From Puffinus mauretanicus (lineage: Eukaryota; Chordata; Aves; Procellariiformes; Procellariidae): a DNA stretch of 64,000 nt. The notes below the pieces were generated by a model. The model made no database searches. It saw only the letters and a list, made by a program, of their open reading frames with translations, and had not been told where the DNA came from. Below are positions 8,960 to 20,860 of the stretch, piece after piece. The stretch spans positions 1,178,001 to 1,242,000 of the forward strand of contig JAJKFH010000227.1 of NCBI GenBank assembly GCA_023333565.1, written 5' to 3'. Made by a program: the position numbers and the translations under genes. Every line of letters starts with the position of its first letter. The first letter of the stretch is position 1.

Positions 8960-10282
8960 AGAGCAGCAAAGCTACCCTTTGCACCGTTTTTTTTCAGCTC
9001 TTAACTGCCACCTTTAATCCTGTTGCTTTTAAAACTCTGTCTTTCTTATAGTTGATTTTTATCCCTAACCTTACCATACTAGAATATACTTGAAATAAGT
9101 GGTGGGGGGTGCAAATCTCGGCATAAGCATAGCACACTTTACAGAAAATTACCGTCTTTTCCCTGCAGCCCCCCTTCGGAATTATTTTTGTGTGGCCTGA
9201 TGTTTATCATTCAAATCAGTACTGGCTTCAGACATGTCTGCAGCAGGTCAGAAGCTGAAGACGCGCAGGGCCTTATCCCAAACCTCCTGGAATCAGCTGG
9301 AGCTTTGGATCAGGCCCTACAGAAATAAATTAGAGGAAAATCCTGAGTACAGTGTAAAGGAGAGTCGGAGAGAATGGTGCTTTGTTCAGCTGCGATGGGG
9401 AAAGCAAAATCCAAACTGCTTTCTGATAGTCTTACGTCCAGCGGTATTTAACAAGGGTGGAAATTTTAAATCATCTTCAGATCAGGGCCTGGTTTGGGAG
9501 TCAGTCCTAAAAGTTGGTCAAAAACTTTATTTGCTGCACCCAACTCGCTTGAATTGGAAAGATTTTCCCCTGGATTTGGGCAGTTGAGTGGGATCTGGTC
9601 TGTGCCCAAAGTGCCCTCTATATTCACATACGTGTGTATAAATAACCGTGCATGGGTTTGTCAGCACTGATGCATGCCTGCCTATGAACGGGTACGTAAA
9701 GGCGCTCCAGGGAAGGTACGCACACGTAGATGTCTGTAATGCCGCAGAAAGCGGGTACAACGCGCAAAGAGCAGTTTAAGGCAAGGGCATATTTATTCTC
9801 TGTCCCTGCGCCCTGGTCTCGGGTTTTTCCATGTGCATCCCTCTGCAAAAGGCCACGTGCGAGCAGCCGTGTACGTGTGTGTCTGTGCGTGTCCGGGTGC
9901 GTGAGCCGGAGCGTGGGGGTGTGAGCGACGGGGAAGATGAAAGCATGTCACGACCACGCGTCAGAGAGCAGGGATTAGTGCATCCGAGGGTATTTTCACA
10001 TTGCTTTGCAAGCGGGTCACGTCTCCAAGTTTTCTGCTTAACAGGAATGGGGGATTTCTACGAAGATAATAAATCTAAGCTACCATGCTTCATGCATGCC
10101 TCGCCGTGCACCCCATATAAACCCAAGGCTTTAGGGGCCACGTGCATCTGCCCGTGAGACAGGGATGGGTTGAGACAACGCTACTCATTTCAAGTGTTGA
10201 CATCTAGCAAGGCAATCAAAATATTTGTCCAGCCTTTGCTGCAGGATTTTGTTATTCTTCCATTGAAACTATTGCTTTGTAA
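8960..10282. other. Unassigned sequence right of the CpG cluster
   Basis: No gene was recognised. A plus-strand frame of 117 codons at 9234-9587 has ordinary composition but no known domain and no good exon borders. At 9840-9925 there is a degenerate GT/CG-rich stretch with CACGTG-like E-box strings (GCCACGTGCG near 9851), which may be an old microsatellite. CACGTG recurs at 10139-10144. GC content falls steadily towards 10 kb. Confidence 0.4.
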
Positions 10283-10286
10283 AGCT

Positions 10287-10317
<31 letters not shown>

Positions 10318-10320
10318 GCT
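10283..10320. repeat. A/T hairpin (T8-A24)
   Basis: AGC followed by eight T runs straight into 24 A and GCT, so AGCTTTTTTTT (10283-10293) pairs perfectly with AAAAAAAAGCT (10310-10320). A further TTGCTT (10272-10277) and AAGCAA (10330-10335) extend the symmetry outward. It may be an A-tract hairpin or the scar of a homopolymer expansion. Confidence 0.6.
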
Positions 10321-10479
10321 GTTAAAGCTAAGCAAAGATTGCTATCGGGAAAAATGCCTGCTCGGCTTGTGCGAGGTGATGGCTCTCCATTAGGTGGCAT
10401 TGCTACTTTGGCAGTGCAGGGGGAGAAAGTGGCTTCGGGGACTGGTCAGCTTCTGCTGCCGGGGCATGTATTTGCATTG

Positions 10480-11580
10480 CAATTGAAAGCGTATTTATCT
10501 TTTCAGCACTTGTTATATACTTAGAGTACAATTTGCTTTATCAACACGCAGTTTAATAATTTTATCGGGTCGGTTTCTGTATCAGGAATGAAAATCAATA
10601 CTCTCTTGCCCTAAACGGTGCACATTCTATCTGCTTTTTATGCAGAGGTGTTATAAAAATAATTGGTTACTACATAAGACTTAAAAACCATAACAATCAA
10701 ACATAATGTATAACAGATTATACACAACTCTTTCATGTTTTCTAAAGGTTCAAACAGCTGATAATTCAGCCCTTATCTTGCATTGGCAAATGAATTTTAC
10801 ACACTTGCAAATTGTGGGTATGTTGTATGCTGTGCAAAGACATGGTGACAATAAGAAAAAAACGCTTTTTTAAATGTATATAGCACAAATTGGTTTCGAT
10901 CTGAGAGATTATAGATGCAATTTTAAATAATAAAAATAATTAAAATTCTAAAAAAAAGAATTAAATATAAATCAATTAAGAAAAATATTTTTTCTACTCA
11001 CAGTAATATTCTGTCCGTGGGAGTTCTGCTCTTACATCTCATACCAGCATTTTTTTTTAAATTTGAAAAAATTCTTTAATTGTTAAAAAAAAAAATCTAT
11101 TTTGGTTGCAAAGACAGAGATCGTTTTAATCATAAAATAATTAGCCTAATTTAATTTACACTGGCAAAATCTCATTAACTAAATTAGAGCCAGTCCCTTA
11201 TTTACAATGAGGTTAGCAAGAGCAGAATCAATCTCAAACTGTTTGCTATTGTTTGTTTTGTTTCGTTTTTTTCCCCTGACTTCTTGCTGTCATTTAATTT
11301 AAAGGGCAGACTTCACATTTATACTTGTTTGGGAAAAATGTTTTAAAGAATTAAATCTGTATTCTAATTCAAGCCCCTGTGTTTAAAGAAGGAGTTTCCC
11401 TGAATGGCTTTAAAACATCCTGATTCACAAAGACTGAACTGTATATTTTGTCAAAGTTATGACCGGTAAGCCGTATCGGAAATGTTAACTTGCTATATAT
11501 ATATGTATATGATGAAATATCTACGTATACTAATGGCTAAATAGATTTTAGAGCATTTGTTTTGTTTTATCTAGAAAAAA
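10480..11580. promoter_or_regulatory. AT-rich candidate conserved non-coding block
   Basis: About 1.1 kb of AT-rich unique sequence with stop codons in all frames. It has dense homeobox-type strings (TAATAATTTTATCG, AATAATTGG and TTAATTTAATTT) and a near-continuous run of low-GC DNA at 10920-11000. No repeat family was recognised. Either a long 3' untranslated region or a conserved developmental enhancer would look like this. AATAAA-type signals are frequent but not decisive. Confidence 0.35.
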
Positions 11581-14500
11581 TGATTTTTATTTTAGGCTAT
11601 GAAATATTCTCACAGTACAAATTTTTTTTCTGCTTTTGTCTTCTTTACTGTACCTTTCTTTCCCTGGATTAATTATCTAAGCAAATGTTAAAAGTCTGAT
11701 TTGTTGGACTTCTTTTAATAACCCATACTGCCTTCCTGTGCTCTCATGGGAGGGAATATTCTGGCTATTTTGACAACTGAAGTTTTCAAAAGCTTTTTTT
11801 TTTTTTATTGTAGTGGGCACATAATGGCACTTCTATTTGAATATGTGAGTCAATGACAATTAATAAAAAAATTTCATTCTAATACTTTAAATTTCTATAC
11901 TCCAGCAATAATAAATTCAGGTCCCAGATACACTTTAAAATGTGAGTTTTAAATACTTTCCCTGTAACATCTGCATAAGCCCAAGAGGGTGAATTAATAC
12001 CAACATCCGTATCGATATATCTGAAGAAAAGTGGCTTTAACTCTCGGGAGCCCCACTGGAACATCCTGATCCAGTTCTGCACCAATTAAGCATGTTGATG
12101 ACCAAAATTTTGTTTGTTTAAAGGTCGTTTTTGTCCCTTGCAGAGCTGGGGGGGGACCATAAAGTTACGTGGCTCATTCCATCAATTAGTGTTGCATTAT
12201 CTAAAGTTGTAGAAATGCAAAACAGTTTTTTCCCCTTGTATCAGTCTGCAGCTAAAAGCAGAAGGGCTGAAGCCCGGGAAGGGAGCGACAGTCAGCTAAA
12301 ACAAAACAAACACAGCCAGGGCGAAGCGTGAGTTCCAAAAGCAGCATTTAAAGTCATAACAGTGGTTCATTCTGCAACCCTGAGCTTATTAGCATCTTCC
12401 GCACAAAGGCACAGCCACGTTACGTTCCCATTTCAAGCTTTGTGTAACTTTTTATTGCATTATTTTTCCTTTTTATTAAGGTGCACTTACTAGGGGTTTT
12501 TTGTTTGTTTTTTTCTGAAGTAACCTCTGTCATCCATCACCAATGTTCTAGCAAACTGGAATTTTTGCCCTGTGCTCGGTGCAGTAATAATGATATCATC
12601 ATCCTGAGCTGAAACAAAGCAGGACTTCATTTTGGGGGCAGAGGGATATGATAATCAGGGAGAAATCAGAGACCAGATCTTAAACTAGGAGAAATTGGTG
12701 AATTTCCATGAAAAATCAATGAGGAGCTGGAGTGATTTTTTTTTTCCCCCCGGGTAGAAGAAAACTGATATCAAAGTCAACAACCTTAGAGCTTACCCTG
12801 TTCTGTGGAAATTTCAACATACATTACCTGCTTTTGACCTTTAGCAGGGCAACAGAATAAGCAGCGCGCAAATGCTGGGGGAACGGCACGACACCCAAAC
12901 ACAGTTTCTCTTTCATACAAGAAAATCAGATGGAAGAAATGTAAATATATTTTTCTATGACAGCTTGCAACTAGAATCATCCCCTCTTAAAAAATACATA
13001 CAGAAACGGTCAACGTGGTGACAGTATTTAAAGCATTTTCACGGCTTTTTCTAGCACGATAAGGCCCCAGGTTTGATTGCAGCTGAAACTCCTGGAAAGT
13101 TCAGCAGAACAAACAAACAAACAAAAAGGGGATGTGTAAGCTCTCAGGGGTCAGGTTACCCCCCTTGCCTATTCCTCACCGAGTGCCGTCTCCTCTAGCA
13201 ATTTTTAACTACATTTTAGGGTACTTGCATGCTGAAAATTGTTTGGTTTGACTCCTCTTCATGAGAGAATCAAATATGTGCAGCGTTTAGGGGGGTAAAA
13301 GATCGTGGGATGAGGCTTGAGAGATTCAAATTGTGGTCTTGGGCAATGATGCAAGTCTAAATAAACACTTAACAACTCCAGGAAAAGTTCTGCACAGTCC
13401 TTCTAGTTAAAATAAAATAGTAATAATAATAATATAAAAAAAATGGAAGGGCCAAACTCTGCTATAAGCAACCCCAATGAAAATTACATTGTGGTAATGA
13501 CAATACAGGCCAGTTTTTAATAACATGAAGACGGCAACTCTGTATTCCTGCCTTAAGAGCATAGGAGTGGAAATAGATGCCCTTGCACAATCCTATAGAA
13601 ATACATAGGGCTCTGCCTTTATTTAGACTCTTGATGGGTCAGGGCTTTAGGGTGGCCGCCTTTCCCATCACTGCTGGTCCCTTTGAGGCATTTTCTTGCC
13701 TTATTCATGGTTTTGTTAAAAAGAGATAGAAACCACAGCCTGGCCGAGATGCTAACTTAACGTGCTCGCATCCGCCTTCCCACCAGCCTCGGGAGGTGTT
13801 TCAATGCGAATGCCTCCGAAGCAGAAATCCCATCACAGGCAAATCTCTGGGCTCAAATACGGAGGGGGGGAAGTATTAGCTGATGAATGAAAGCAAGGAA
13901 AGTATTTTTGCCCATGATTAAAAAAATAAATTGGTTTTAAAAGAACATATTATATTTATTCAGTTTTGAGTTTGGCTGAGGTTTGTTATAAAAATAGTGC
14001 CGTAATTTTTTAAGAAACATTTTCTGTTTGGATAGATTAACTGTACACGCAGGCACTTTAGCTTTTGAGTCCTTTCAGTAATATAGTAATATTCATTGCT
14101 GGCATCAAAAGCTGCTCTTAATATAAACAGTTTGGGAAATCATCCATGCCAGGCAGATGAAATCTCTTTGAAATGTGGGGCGGTGATGAGCAACTGTCCG
14201 GGACCCTCGGGTCCCAGAGCCGAAGAAGCATCGCCTGCAGAAGTGCATCTTCACCAGTGCTCCGCTACCAATGCCCGGTGCAAAAAATGCATTTGAGAAC
14301 GATATTATTACCGAGCCAGTTGATTGCAATAGCCAGTGCCGTGTGGGTTCGGCACAAAAATAACCTGAGTGTCACGGTGATGTGGGGTCCTCCCTCTCTC
14401 CCTGTACTTCTTACATCTGGGCCAGCATCCCATGGCACCCAGCAGGACCCTTTCGCATCTTTCCCAGCCCACCTCGCCTCCTCGGAAGCCCTCAGGCTCT

Positions 14501-14639
14501 CGGTGAACTTTTTTGCTTCCCATGAAGTGTGGGAAAAGCCTGACTGAAACAGCGGTGCTGGGGAGCCGGCAGAAGGGATGCTCTCCCCTTCCCCTCTGCA
14601 CTTGCCTTTGAAATAGCTCCTTGCACCCATTGCCTTTAA
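11581..14639. other. Unassigned intergenic or intronic sequence
   Basis: No exon, RNA gene or clear transposon was seen. Small items are a perfect 10-base palindrome ATGATATCAT at 12590-12599 and a TAATAATAATAATA trinucleotide run near 13421-13434. Reading frames up to 124 codons (14173-14547, overlapped by a 121-codon frame on the other strand) lie in a GC-richer stretch and match nothing I know. Confidence 0.4.
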
Positions 14640-14820
14640 TCTCTGCGCTCGCTGGTTATTTGCAGCTCGGCCATAATTCCTCTGACAGCCTGGGAAGCTT
14701 ATTTATAGCCAATAGTTACCTTCCGTCATTTTGTATCTGTTAAATCAGGGCAAGATTCATCTGAGTTAAATTTTCATCGTTCACTGAAAATCCCCATTTA
14801 CCTAAGCTGAGGCTGCGACC
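14640..14820. promoter_or_regulatory. Small candidate enhancer
   Basis: Unique sequence with TTATTTGCAGC, CCATAATTCC, TGACAG (MEIS/TGIF-type) and TTATTTATAGCCAATAG in close succession and no repeat signature. Similar clusters of homeodomain and TALE-type sites are found in vertebrate developmental enhancers. It is inferred from motif texture only. Confidence 0.2.
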
Positions 14821-16739
14821 CCGAACACCCGCGCTGCCGCGAACGCTCAGACCAGAGTCGGCAGAAGCAAAAATTTAAAAAGGAGGAAAAAAGCAAACTA
14901 CTGAAAGAAACAAATATTTCTCTCCAGTCTCCGTGTCAGCGGGTCGTTGCGGAGGTGACCACCCTGGGAGCTGGCTGGGTCCAACTCGCCGGTGCCACCC
15001 GCACGGATCCAGCCCGCGGAGCTCTTCCCAGCCCCAGCGCGCTTGAACATACAGGACTGTTACTGGCTCAGCGTTTGCTTGTGATCGTTTCTGCCTTGCA
15101 ACGTTCTTTTGTAAATCCTGCAGCATTTCTGAGCTGTTCGCTTCTTCTGTAAAAGTTGCGTTTTGGGGGTTTTCCATTTTTGCAGTGTTTTCGTTTCGGT
15201 GCGTACACGGATGCGCTGCCAACACAACCATGAACGCACCCAAAAACTGAGTGTTCAATTAAGCAGCTAACTGCTCTTTTGACATTTTAATTTCATCTTC
15301 TCTCTTTTTTTCTTTGCTTTTTTTTTTAAGAGAATTAGTGGTAACTTTATCTCTTATCAAATTCCAGGATTTTGTGTAATTCAATTATACCTATCTAGGT
15401 TCTTTTCTTCTTTCTTTGGCTTTACTGAAGTGACACATAAGATTGTATTTCTGTTTCTGAGAAAATTCAGATCACCCTGGAATTATCTGCATTTTTTTTT
15501 TGTTTGTGTATGTCCAATAATATCTCTTACACTTCTTCAAGACCAGAAAGTTCTGATCCGTTGTTTGTTATATATTATTATTAGACTATTTTAATGACGT
15601 TCCATCTTCAGAGATCGGTAATTCGTTGCAGCAGTAGTGGTGATGATAATAGGAAAAAATATTAGGAAGCACCACCTCTCGGCATTAGCCTTCCTTGCCA
15701 CGCTCCCCGTCAGCTTGCATCCCCTTCTCCTCATCTGGGAGATAGAAATAACCTTGGGAGTGGGAGAAATGTGTGTTTCTCATAGGAACCCAGGACAGGA
15801 AAGCCTTTTCTTTAAATCGAAAGCAGTTGGCTTCTGCAAGAGTCTTGAGGCAGAAACTCGCTGCTGATGGTATCCGTCAGCCCTTCCACCTGCCCACAGG
15901 CATAATTCACTGGGGTTAACATCAAACCCAAAGTCCTTATTTTTAATACTGCTCTAATCTGAGACCTGCTGCAAAGCTGCGTGCTTTCCTGCGGGGTCTG
16001 GCCAGAGCGGGACCAGGCTGGGTTTTACTGGCGGCTGGAGAGAGCTGCCTCTGGCGATGGGACAGGTTATGAGGATATTCTCCCCAGCAAGCACCTGACC
16101 TCGGGAGCTGGACTGGGGTTTGACCAGGGCGACTCCCCAGGAACTACCTTAGGCTTTTTTAGGTGGTGTGTCCAGCCTGCTTCCTCCAACAACTTCTCCT
16201 CCATCATGCGCATCACAAGGACAGCTGCAATATGGCATTCTTGCATTGCAGCTCTGCCTACACAGGAGTTGGCGATGCCTGGACGGACAGACCATTTTGG
16301 TTGCTCCTTCTTGGAAGGGAGTTTCACCTATTTTCCTTCTGAGATATACTTTATCCCTGAACTATTGAATGGAGATTCTCTTGCCCTGCACAACTCTTTT
16401 TCCTAGGTAGATGGGAAGTCTGTGTGTGCCCCAAGGGAATAACGGGGGGCATCACCCCTTCTTTGTACTCCAGCAACCCTCTGCATCCGTCTGCAGTGAA
16501 GTAGTCCAACAACGTTGCTGGTGGTTGCTGTCTTGGCATTTAAGGGTGATGCAACCTGGGAGCCCTGTGAAAACCGACGCTGTTGAGTTTACACAGCTTT
16601 GCTCAAAAGTTATCAAAGCCAAGGATGGGCGTCAGCGCACATGGCTGGGCGCGCCGGGAACGCGGGCTTTCGCAGACCTCATGCGCTGCGCAGGTGGATT
16701 GGTATGCGGAAAGGTCACACCTACCAACTTCTTAGGCCT
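14821..16739. other. Unassigned sequence
   Basis: No gene recognised. Overlapping frames on both strands at 15981-16406 (141 codons plus, 86 codons minus) look like shadows of the same GC-richer stretch and have no domain. The region 15280-15600 is AT-rich. A weak MIR-like segment is listed separately. Confidence 0.4.
15690..15775 (+). repeat. Possible degraded MIR SINE
   Basis: TTCTCCTCATCTGGGAGATAG resembles the MIR core 'ttcctcatctgtaaaatgggg', and the preceding bases have the pyrimidine-rich texture of that part of the element. The similarity is short and no second conserved block supports it. Confidence 0.25.
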
Positions 16740-17470
16740 CTGGTGTGAAAGATAAAGCCATCTGGTCACCATTTGACAGCTTAAATTGTAATTACGCCAT
16801 TTGGCCTATGAATTGCTGTGAGCCACTGTTTGAAGCTGCCGGGATTCAGCTATTCCAGCACCGAGCTAGGGATCGAGTCGTTCCCCAGAAGCTGAGTTAC
16901 TGGAATTCATCTCGCTTCATCTCCTTGGCCTGCTTTTTACCTTCCAAAATTTATCTCCGCGGATCCTTCATTATGATTGTGAACTTGGCAGCGGTTGTTT
17001 AGCATAAATAACCACAGTCGCCAATAACCAGTAACACCTGCTGGCCCATTACCCGGAACAGGAGGAGAAGACGGGCATCTCCAGCGAAATTCCACTGCAG
17101 CAATATGGAAATGTTTAAAGGAAGACCTGCACCGCTCAGGGTAGCAGAGATCTGAACCTTTAAATTACAGCCATTCCCGGCCTGACGATAAGTAAATAAA
17201 CAATTCACAGCTGCATGGGCTAAACACAGAAACACATCTATCTCTTCCAGGCGTGATTGCTGAACAAGTAATTAAGTGCGAAATGTGAGCCCTCAATGTC
17301 AGTGTGAGATGATAAAGGTCTCCAGTTGTAAATTAACTGAACTCCGCCGAGCCCTCGGTATTAACCCTTCAGGAGCCCTTGGGTGGCAATGGGTGCGTTA
17401 TTGCACTCCAGTGCAATTTGCATGCAATTATTCCTGACATTTGCCCCTGGGAATACGGAGCTGTTATTTT
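16740..17470. promoter_or_regulatory. Candidate conserved enhancer with palindromes
   Basis: About 700 bases of unique, repeat-free sequence rich in recognisable factor-type sites: TGACAG (16774-16779), the palindrome GTAATTAC (16788-16795), GATAAG-type strings, AAGTAATTAAG (17268-17278) and a perfect POU octamer ATTTGCAT (17416-17423). The octamer joins two palindromes at 17400-17427. Overlapping chance frames of 60 to 114 codons have no domain. This is one of the best enhancer candidates in the window, but conservation is not measured. Confidence 0.4.
17400..17427. promoter_or_regulatory. Back-to-back palindromes with octamer
   Basis: ATTGCACTCCAGTGCAAT (17400-17417) has perfect 8-base arms around CC. 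It is followed at once by the perfect 10-base palindrome TTGCATGCAA (17418-17427). The junction creates ATTTGCAT, the classical POU octamer. The arrangement suggests a composite binding site for dimeric factors. Confidence 0.5.
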
Positions 17471-20419
17471 AACAAATTAAAAAAACAAGTGAGGGAGTTC
17501 CTTGCTCTCTTCTCTCTGAGCTAGCACAGGGCACCCCGTAAGATGGGAGATGTAGTCCCAGTTCATGGCTCTGCCAGGCTCGTCCATCACATTCCCCTGT
17601 GGCAGTCTTCCTCCTGGCGATAGCAGCAGTGTCACAAAACCAAAATACATTAAAGACTGCGAGCTGCTCAAGCACTGAGATAAAGAGGACTGCTAACTCA
17701 GATGGGCAGATATCCATCAATGCCTTGACAGGAGTACACCACCATTCACCTTGAGAATAAGGATCCAATGAACGACCATAACTGAAAGATCACCACTTGT
17801 TAAGTAATTCATTAAATAAGTTGTGGTTTTTGGTTTGGTTTGGTTTTGGTTTTGGTTTGTTTTCCTTTTTTTTTTTTCATGAATGAACTGAAGGGAGTTG
17901 AAAGGGAGCTTACTTGTGATTTTACTTTGTATGGTATTTGATGATTTATCTTAAGGCTTAGCTCCTGCAATCATATGACAATACTTGGTGTGCATTTTCA
18001 GATGCATATCTCTAATTCTTTTAGCTCGTAATGAAAACTTTGACAATATGCATCGAGTGTCCAGTTTTCAACCCGAGGGCCTGGAAACTACAAGACCAAT
18101 AAAATTAATTCAAAGTAGATTTTTTTAAACTCATCCTTTTTAAGCCATACAATAATTTTTGAGTCCTAAATACAGACTTTGAAACTTCTGGCATTGGTTG
18201 TACTTAACGCAGTTTTGCTCATTAGATGATTAATAAGCTTAGAGGTCCTATCTGATGCTGGGGCTGGATTTGACTCAAAGCCCTGACTGTGAAACAACGT
18301 CTAACTGTGCTGCTGGAGGGACAGATCTGTAGATCTGGACCTTGGAGTCCCCAGACCCAAGAGCCCATGGACAATATGGGGCACTGCGCATGTCTGCTGG
18401 CTCCTTGCTAACTGGCAAATGCATAAGGTGGGCCCAATTTTGCTCTCCCCACCAGCCGGTTTGTACTGGGGATTAGCAGAGCCTTGTCCCCGCCTCTGGC
18501 CTCATCACTTTTGGTTTGGGCAAGCTCAGTCTAGCTAGTCCAGTCCTACTGTAATGTAGGAGAAGAAGGGTAGCAGAGGGAAATTTATGGCCATGTTTGG
18601 CAAGATGAAGTTGAATTCTAGGCAAGACCTCTAGAAAGAATATTTGAACTATGGCTCAACCCTGAGCCAGAGGGATGACTTCTCAGGTGGAGCCAGCATT
18701 GCTCTTTCTTTCACATCATAGTGACTGCAAGGGAGAAGGACAGGAGACAGAAAGGAGGACATGGGCAGGAGAGGGCATGTAGTCCCACCTCAGCCTCCAA
18801 ATGCAGACAAAGGAACTCAAAACCATGACTGCCGTTACGTTGTGGTCCCTTTTGGGCTCCAGGCAACTTAGGACCAAGGTAAGAAGTCAGCAAATGCGAT
18901 GCAACAGAGCTAAATAGGCTGGGTTCATGCAAAAAATAATCTTTTATCTACTGGGCTTAGCACAGAAGTGACCCCACTGGCATTTGGCATGATGCATCCC
19001 AAGCTAAACAGATAAATCAAGAGGTTATGTTGTTGCACATAGGAGCCTGTTATGAGTATTTTAACTCTTGGACAAAGCTTGCTGACCTTAGCTTTTGTGT
19101 CACAAGTGTTTAATCCTTTTCTCTAAGATTCCCTCATGTCTCTGTCATCTTTCCTAACAGTCTCCACAGATGGGTTAGTGAAGATGTTGAAATGAGGCTC
19201 TGGAGCAGCTGCAGTAGGTAAAGACAGTGCAAATAATTGAATCTTTTCTTTTTTATGGGAGTTTAGTGAGTTTATGATGGGAATTATTTGATCTAGTACC
19301 CACCACAGAAGGAGATATATCGGATTATTCCAGAGGCCCCCTTCCAGTCCTATGTCCTGCTTTCCTCTGACCGTGGAAGACAAAGAAACAAGCAGCTCAG
19401 ACATGTCTTGCTGCCTGTCCTGGCACCCGAGGCGTACACTGAGCAGATAGCTACACAGACAGGGAAACTTCCTAAAATCTTTCTCCTTAAATAAGTATAC
19501 TTTCTCTGTCTTAGCCTCCCTAACATACCACCCTTTCATTACTCCATCATGCCTGGGCATCGTTTTTTAGCCTCAGCCCAGGAATCACACGCAGCCCACT
19601 CCGTAGTAAATTTTTATGGGGACCAAATATATTCTTGGGTTCACCGGGGAAGGGGGGAAAGCAGGGAGTGATTAACAGCAGGGAGATGGTACTTCTTTCT
19701 TGCTGAAGCATGTGGTTTGTTTGGGACTGGGCTCTTTATTATGTATTTCTTCAGATTTAACTCAGGAGGTCTTTTTCTTTTCCTGTTCTGAAGCAAGCTG
19801 CTTATATTTCACAGCTTTACTTGAAGGCACAGCAAGAGCCGTGCTCGAAATGCTGCAGCGGGAGTCTGTACCGCAGTTCAGGAAATCAGACACCAAAACC
19901 CGGTGCATCTCAGCAGCTGGGCACACTCCAGCCCAGCCAAGCTGCTGCCAGCAAACCAGGGTGCTCCCGCCGAGCCAGCTCCTGGGAGTACATCACCGGT
20001 GGTGCAAACGGCAGATGGGGACATTGGATAACCAAGCTAGGGATCTCCTGATTAACCAGAAGAGCCTTATCTTTCCCCTGTCCCAAAGCATCGATATAAA
20101 AAATGCTCCACTTGACACAGCTGGTTTTTTCAGAGCTGAAACCATGTAGAAGCACGGATCATCCATTTTAGGTCCTACGTCCAGTGAGGGGCCCTGGGAA
20201 CTGGGCAGGGAGACAGCAAACTTTCAAAAACCAAGCTGTGAAGGAGCAAGCACACTCCTAAAATGTCCCTTCTAAAAGGGAGCCTCCCTTTTGGGTTTAA
20301 AACGCTATCTTTGTTACCACCCTCGGTAACCTCTCTAGCAAAGAGCTGAATGTTATTAGAAAAGATTTGAATATGGGTGGGAAGACAAGAAAACAAAAGG
20401 AAATGGAAGTGCTGAAAAT
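17471..20419. other. Unassigned sequence
   Basis: No gene or clear transposon seen. The only simple repeat is a degenerate TTTGG run at 17824-17866. Minus-strand frames of 99 (17469-17768) and 145 codons (19123-19560) and a plus-strand frame of 149 codons (19700-20149) lack domains, and the last overlaps open frames in other phases. 18240-18300 has a faint CR1/L3-like texture that is too diverged to call. Confidence 0.4.
17824..17866 (+). repeat. TTTGG/TTTTGG simple repeat
   Basis: GGTTT-type units of five and six bases repeat about eight times, followed by a T-run at 17868-17877. It is a slippage-type simple repeat. Confidence 0.75.
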
Positions 20420-20860
20420 TGATTTTCCATTTGAATCTATTCTTTTTTCTTCTTATTTTTTAATAAGACATTTTATGAATTTTATTGCACCACTTTCTAT
20501 TTTCTTTTAGGGCGTGTTATCTTTTGTGACTTAGTTTAGACTAAAATAAACCTCGGTTACTAATTAAGGATAGAAATGGAAATCCAAAGATTTGCTTCTC
20601 ATCAATGCCAAGCGGTAAATCCTTTAATGCTCTGGGATTTTGCTCTATAGCTCTAAATTTCCCATTGGTATTTAGTAATCTGCTGATTGCATTTACTTTA
20701 ATTCTTTGGTCTTCAGAGTTTTCATGTTAAGGCACTCACTTACAGTAGCTCTGTGTGTTAAGGGCAATGAGTTAAAAGCTATAGGGTTTTTTTATTAAAT
20801 TCCAGCTTTGTTTTTTCTATTGAGTTCCCAACTACTGTGTTATATCATACTAATAAGCGT
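20420..20860. promoter_or_regulatory. AT-rich candidate conserved element
   Basis: Unique AT-rich sequence with many evenly spread motif-like strings, including TAATTAAGG (20561-20569), TTATCTTTTG, GATTGCATTTAC and TTAAGGGCAATGAG. There is no homopolymer expansion longer than seven bases and no repeat signature. Stops occur in all frames. The texture matches deeply conserved non-coding elements near developmental genes. Confidence 0.3.

Noticed and set aside
8473..9051. 192-codon plus-strand frame in the CpG cluster
   Set aside because: Composition changes from serine/proline-rich to phenylalanine-rich as the DNA passes from CpG-rich to T-rich. There is no domain, and a likely splice acceptor lies inside it.
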